In this document: positions 5,169 through 5,512 of the stretch, piece after piece
How positions within the stretch are numbered: position 1 is the stretch's first letter
Layout: every line of letters starts with the position of its first letter
Assembly (NCBI GenBank): GCA_904501955.1
Contig: CAJGCY010000160.1
Location: 1-5,512, forward strand
Direction of reading: 5' to 3'
Origin: an uncultured Akkermansia sp.
GTDB taxonomy: Bacteria > Verrucomicrobiota > Verrucomicrobiia > Verrucomicrobiales > Akkermansiaceae
DNA length: 5,512 nucleotides
Made by a program: the position numbers and the translations under genes
The notes under the pieces: generated by a model
The model's database searches: none
The model's input: only the letters and a program-made list of their open reading frames with translations
Told to the model about the DNA's origin: nothing

Positions 5169-5512
5169 ATGAGCATGCAGACACTACCGCCGGGCACACG
5201 TATAGGGAATTACAAAATACTCAAGGCATTGGGTAGGGGCGGGTTCGGCGTGGCATATATTGCCTGGGACACGCAGTTGGAGCGCAATGTGGTGCTCAAG
5301 GAGTGCTTCCCCACGGCTATATGCACGCGCGATGAGAGCGGTGCCATACGCCCGCAGAGCGCGGAGCTGGAGGGGCATTACCTGCAAGCCATGGTGGATA
5401 TGCAGCGCGAGGCGCGCACCCTGGCAAAGCTGAACCACGAGCGCGTGGTGCGCGTGTATGATGTGTTCGAGTCGCAGGGCGGCCTGTATTATGTGATGCC
5501 GTGGCTGGAGGG
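5169..5512 (+). CDS. Hanks-type serine/threonine protein kinase, N-terminal part
   Basis: The gene starts at ATG 5169 and is cut by the window end after 114 complete codons, with no stop. Hanks-type kinases transfer phosphate from ATP to Ser/Thr residues of target proteins; bacterial forms often regulate envelope or stress functions. The visible part is the kinase N-lobe, beginning at residue 15 (YKILKALG). The Gly-rich ATP loop G22-R-G24-G-F-G27-V is at 22-28, the ATP-anchoring Lys is K44 in VVLKECFP, the alpha-C Glu is probably E81 in QREARTLAKLNH, and the hinge is near YYVMPWLEG at 107-115. The KE-x-FP motif followed by a short insertion resembles a common bacterial subgroup with KEYFP at this place. 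The catalytic loop (HRD), DFG motif and any C-terminal sensor lie beyond the window. AAGGG at 5155-5159 is a plausible ribosome binding site nine bases before ATG 5169. ATG 5175 is an in-frame alternative start. Confidence 0.92.
   Translation, partial: MSMQTLPPGTRIGNYKILKALGRGGFGVAYIAWDTQLERNVVLKECFPTAICTRDESGAIRPQSAELEGHYLQAMVDMQREARTLAKLNHERVVRVYDVFESQGGLYYVMPWLE

Overview
The window suggests a moderately GC-rich, Gram-negative-type bacterium, most likely of the Verrucomicrobiota (Akkermansia-like) or a relative in the PVC group. This is an inference from three things: the general look of the RecA, a secreted GH20 hexosaminidase typical of glycan-feeding gut bacteria, and a GYF_2/DUF805 membrane protein beside a Hanks-type Ser/Thr kinase. 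Nothing in the window proves the taxonomy.

Layout. Bases 1-318 hold no convincing protein gene. They contain a strongly structured, repeat-like segment (two GC-rich stem-loops at about 88-150) and then a short leader with a run of nine C residues and a possible nine-codon mini-ORF. recA follows on the + strand (319-1353). A 13-bp perfect inverted repeat (1384-1421) separates recA from the convergent GH20 gene (1447-3102, - strand) and probably terminates both. A divergent intergenic region (3103-3365) carries promoter-like elements for both strands and a perfect palindrome at the predicted transcription start of the + gene. That gene (3366-5048, +) encodes a multidomain membrane protein: an N-terminal GYF_2-like domain, seven 14-residue Pro-rich repeats, a DUF805-like membrane domain, one more transmembrane helix, an ankyrin-like segment and a Lys-rich tail. 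After a strong hairpin (5084-5118) and a good sigma-70-type promoter, a Ser/Thr protein kinase gene starts at 5169 and runs off the window end.

How the genes relate. recA (recombination and DNA-damage response) and the hexosaminidase (glycan degradation outside the cytoplasm) are independent housekeeping and catabolic genes with no evident link. The last two genes lie in the same direction and could form a signalling neighbourhood, with a Pro-rich, GYF_2-bearing membrane scaffold next to a protein kinase. The intervening hairpin and separate promoter argue against a simple operon. The most unusual part of the window is the 3366-5048 gene, because of its domain combination, its near-identical 42-bp tandem repeats and the change in base composition inside it.
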